From assembly GCA_030374765.1 (NCBI GenBank), contig JARGXX010000037.1, forward strand, positions 310,001 through 374,000: a stretch of DNA of 64,000 bases. Reading direction: 5' to 3'. Position 1 is the first letter of the stretch, and each line of letters opens with the position of its first letter. Below the pieces are notes generated by a model, which was not told where the DNA came from, made no database searches, and saw only the letters and a program-made list of their open reading frames with translations. Of this stretch, positions 61,447-64,000 are shown piece by piece. Position numbers and translations under genes: made by a program. Source of the stretch: Agarophyton chilense. Its lineage: Eukaryota; Rhodophyta; Florideophyceae; Gracilariales; Gracilariaceae.

Positions 61447-61606
61447 GAGAGAAAGACATACCGGTATAGGCGACGCGTGTTTCGGCTGCTCCGGCGTGCT
61501 TAAATGCGCCGCGCGGCCAGGACGAGCGGCATGCTGACAGTCATTACAGCAGCGCTCTATTCCCCGTGAGTCTTCACAACTATACACAAGTGTACATTAA
61601 AATGAA
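61447..61606 (-). repeat. 160-bp direct repeat, 5' copy
   Basis: 155/160 identical to 57389-57548. As the 5' end of the element it should hold the promoter and transcript start; a TTTAAG box lies about 100 nt into it, reading in the element's direction. The gag ATG follows 72 nt after its inner end. Confidence 0.95.
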
Positions 61607-64000
61607 CAGATTGGCTGTTGAATCGTTGCGTGCGCCCCGCTGTCGGTGGGCAAACGGCATGTGAGGCATGCAAAACGCACGAGTGATACCCGCGCCGCTT
61701 CGTACATAGTGGAAGACTCCTGAAAACTCAATTTAACGGCTGTCCATGGCAACAGGATGCGATGAAACACTGACTGCGAAATAGAGAGCCCTTCAGAGAA
61801 AACTTTCATAAATAGCCCCATAAATTTTCAGACCAAACCAGCTCTTTGAGAGCTGAACCCACAGTAAAAAATCGAGATACTGTGACATTACAATGTGACC
61901 GACGCCGGCCAGATCAAGCCACTTCATATCTTAAGCAGCTTGAAAAGTGTCACGAAAGCCATTCAGAGAAAAATAAAGGAATTCGAGCTTCGCACTCTTG
62001 CCGACGCTAGAATTTTTTTGAAATTGTACAAACAACATATCAAAAAGTGCAAGAGCATCTGATGGTAGAAATACGGAATCCGCTACAAAACTTTGGGCCT
62101 TTCTTCGCTTACTTTCTGGGACTACATACTGCGATGTTGATTCTACTTATGCATTAGTATATTCCACCTTCTTTAACATTTTAGACAACGCTTTTATTGT
62201 TTGTAACGACTTCTTAAAGCTTGAAGGTCTTTTACATAACTCAGATATAACAACAAATCGGAAAAGAGCCTCGGAGTTTCCCAAATTACGAAAATCTATT
62301 AATTCTTTTACCAGTGCTCTCACAGCCTTAGGTAGAACTCTATGTTTTGTGCGAAAACAACCAAAGACTTAACAATCGGCAACTATACAATAATAAACTT
62401 GGAATTATAGATCCCATGCAAACGTTTGGCCACGAAAAGTATCGGTTCACAGCGTCTTCTGCAGTTTTTTTAAAACGTTTTGTTGACCACATGGGTCTTG
62501 TTCACTCAAACATTGGCATACTTATAGAAAAGAAAGATCTTTTGAGAATTTCTGAGTAGCTCGACATGAAACGTATATTTATCCGAACTACATGGTTTTT
62601 CCAATTCTGCGCTCTATGGCTTTCAAATATCAGGATGGTTTCAATTTTTGCTTTTCCCTTCATCTTGGACATGTAAAACAGGATTTTGGAAGGCTCAAGG
62701 AACAATAGAGTATTAAATAGCCATCTCTTTAGTACGATCTGCAAAAACAATTAGTAATTGTGAACACTACAATGCTGCTTAATAACTACTGTATCGATTC
62801 AAGTGATGCTGGTGATGGTACGTGCTTTGCTGGTAGCTTTATTGAGTTTGGAGCTCGTGAATGTTTGCAAAGATGGCTTGCTTGGTCGACCAATCTGTTA
62901 GAGCTTTCTTTTAATCTATTGGAAGAAGAAGAATTCATCGGCGACAGTTGCCGTTTTGAAGTTAATGCGGGCTTCCATGAGAACTACTCGAATGCAGAAG
63001 CCAGGCTTTGTTGCATTATTGATAAGCTTAAGTTTGTGCGTCTTTATTTGGGGTTGGTCTGTACCCGGTATTGCCTGATGCACCAATTTTGCTTTGATTT
63101 TTCATCTGTTTGCTCTAGTTCTTGACCGGAGACTTCTGAGCTTGAAAAAAAGAATAATTCACCTTGCACATTACGCTATCGTCTTGGAAGCTAACGGCCC
63201 TACCTGTAACTCCCATACCACTGAAGACAAAACAGTAGAAGAGGTGCCGGTAATGGCTTGGCGTAAAACACTTACTTACTGTGCTGTGCCATTGGTACGT
63301 TTTCTTTTACACTCATAGCAAACAAAAACAGACTACCACCTCTGCCAACTCCCAGTCTGATTCGGTTTGTCACGTACTCTGTGGCGATGCTAAGGTTGAG
63401 CCGAAATATGAACACTACTTTTGGCAGTCGAAAGCGAGGAGGTTCGAATTCCATGGACATTTTCTTAAAATCTGGAGGATTCCGTTCGCAACTTGCCTCA
63501 TAGAGCCCCATATCTGTTTATCAAACCTGGCAATCCAAAGCATGCGAGGTTGAGAACGATGTCCGGAGAGATAGTGTGTTGAAATAAAGCGCCTTAAAAA
63601 AGCAAGAATCGACCAAAAATAGAACGAAATAACCACCTGCTACATTTCATTGCTGGTTCTCTTAGGTGTACACAATGGTGTAGTTAGAGAAGAGGAGAGG
63701 CGAAGATGATTAAGGACATTTGAACGGTACTTGGAGATTTTATTGAGCGTTAGAATGCTTCTGTCTACGGTGGCTCTTGTTTGTAAGCTTATTTTGAAGC
63801 CGCCGTCGGTGCTTTGAATTATTTCGATTATATTGTCTACGATTTGTAGGGCGTTGGGGGGGGAGGGGGGGAATCTGGCGATGATGAGTACGAAGACCGA
63901 AATACATCATTGCTTAAGTTCAAAGAAGGGTTAATTCTGTTCGCGTGTGCGGTGTTAGACTTCGCGAACTGGATGATCGTCCCGTGGGCCTGAGAGGAGA
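61607..64000. other. AT-rich region without supported gene
   Basis: Clearly more AT-rich than the rest of the window. Frames of 70-121 codons occur (62347-62559, 62760-63125) without recognisable family. A G-rich run lies near 63855-63880. It may be the left part of another decayed element, but nothing identifies it. Confidence 0.5.

Larger units (their letters stand above)
57389..61606 (-). mobile_element. Tyrosine-recombinase retrotransposon (DIRS order; PAT/Ngaro-like)
   Basis: 4.2-kb element transcribed on the minus strand. Order: 160-bp repeat, gag-like frames, reverse transcriptase, RNase H, tyrosine recombinase, 160-bp repeat. A tyrosine recombinase in place of a DDE integrase defines the DIRS order. 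Direct rather than inverted repeats, with RT-RH-YR order, point to the PAT/Ngaro/Kangaroo side. No target-site duplication is seen, as expected for this mechanism. A second short repeat pair (the B repeats of split direct repeats) was not found by eye. The copy is damaged: gag has a frameshift and a stop, RT to RNase H needs a -1 shift, and YR needs a one-base correction. Confidence 0.88.

Noticed and set aside
57389-61606. LTR retrotransposon of the Gypsy/Copia type
   Set aside because: No DDE integrase or aspartic protease is seen, the repeats lack a target-site duplication, and a tyrosine recombinase is present.

Overview
The window is nuclear DNA of a plastid-bearing, intron-poor eukaryote. 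Most genes are single long reading frames on either strand. The few introns I could reconstruct are short (about 40 to 101 nt) and start GTGAGT, GTAAGT or similar. Several proteins point to a plastid: a sigma-70 factor with an arginine/serine-rich leader, a KEA-type K+/H+ antiporter, a long-form HisG with a leader, and a three-S1-domain protein with a leader. Together with the hog (Hint) domain protein and the intron poverty, a red alga fits best. This is inference; the genus cannot be read from the sequence.

Layout. 1-9 kb: end of a KEA antiporter, AK6/Fap7 adenylate kinase, RIO1 kinase, and a RING-H2 protein behind a GC-rich repeat-filled divergent promoter. 10-17 kb: two-domain glyoxalase I, a spliced membrane RING-H2 gene, an SDE2-like splicing protein, a spliced gene of unknown function downstream of it, and a PH-domain frame. 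17-19.7 kb: nothing convincing. 19.7-28 kb: Sec24 divergent from queuosine salvage enzyme QNG1, then a two-module AAA+ ATPase divergent from HisG. 28-32 kb: a BED-finger/hAT-like transposase fragment, a small spliced gene and a 57-bp imperfect palindrome. 32-41 kb: a secreted temptin-Hog protein, a glutamine-rich bHLH factor divergent from the plastid sigma factor, and a folylpolyglutamate synthase. 41-49.8 kb: a three-exon membrane SDR, tRNA-Lys(CUU), a GT31-like Golgi glycosyltransferase, the S1 protein and a short-form tRNase Z. 53-56.5 kb: MED14. 57.4-61.6 kb: a tyrosine-recombinase retrotransposon (gag, RT, RNase H, YR) between 160-bp direct repeats. 61.6-64 kb: AT-rich DNA with no supported gene.

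The genes are mostly unrelated housekeeping functions (vesicle coating, ribosome maturation, transcription, histidine, folate and queuine metabolism, tRNA processing), often in divergent pairs with short shared promoters. The points most worth a second look are the temptin-Hog protein, the retrotransposon, the roughly 40-nt mini-introns, the glyoxalase with one intact and one ruined metal site, and the poly(C) leaders directly before the start codons of two neighbouring genes.
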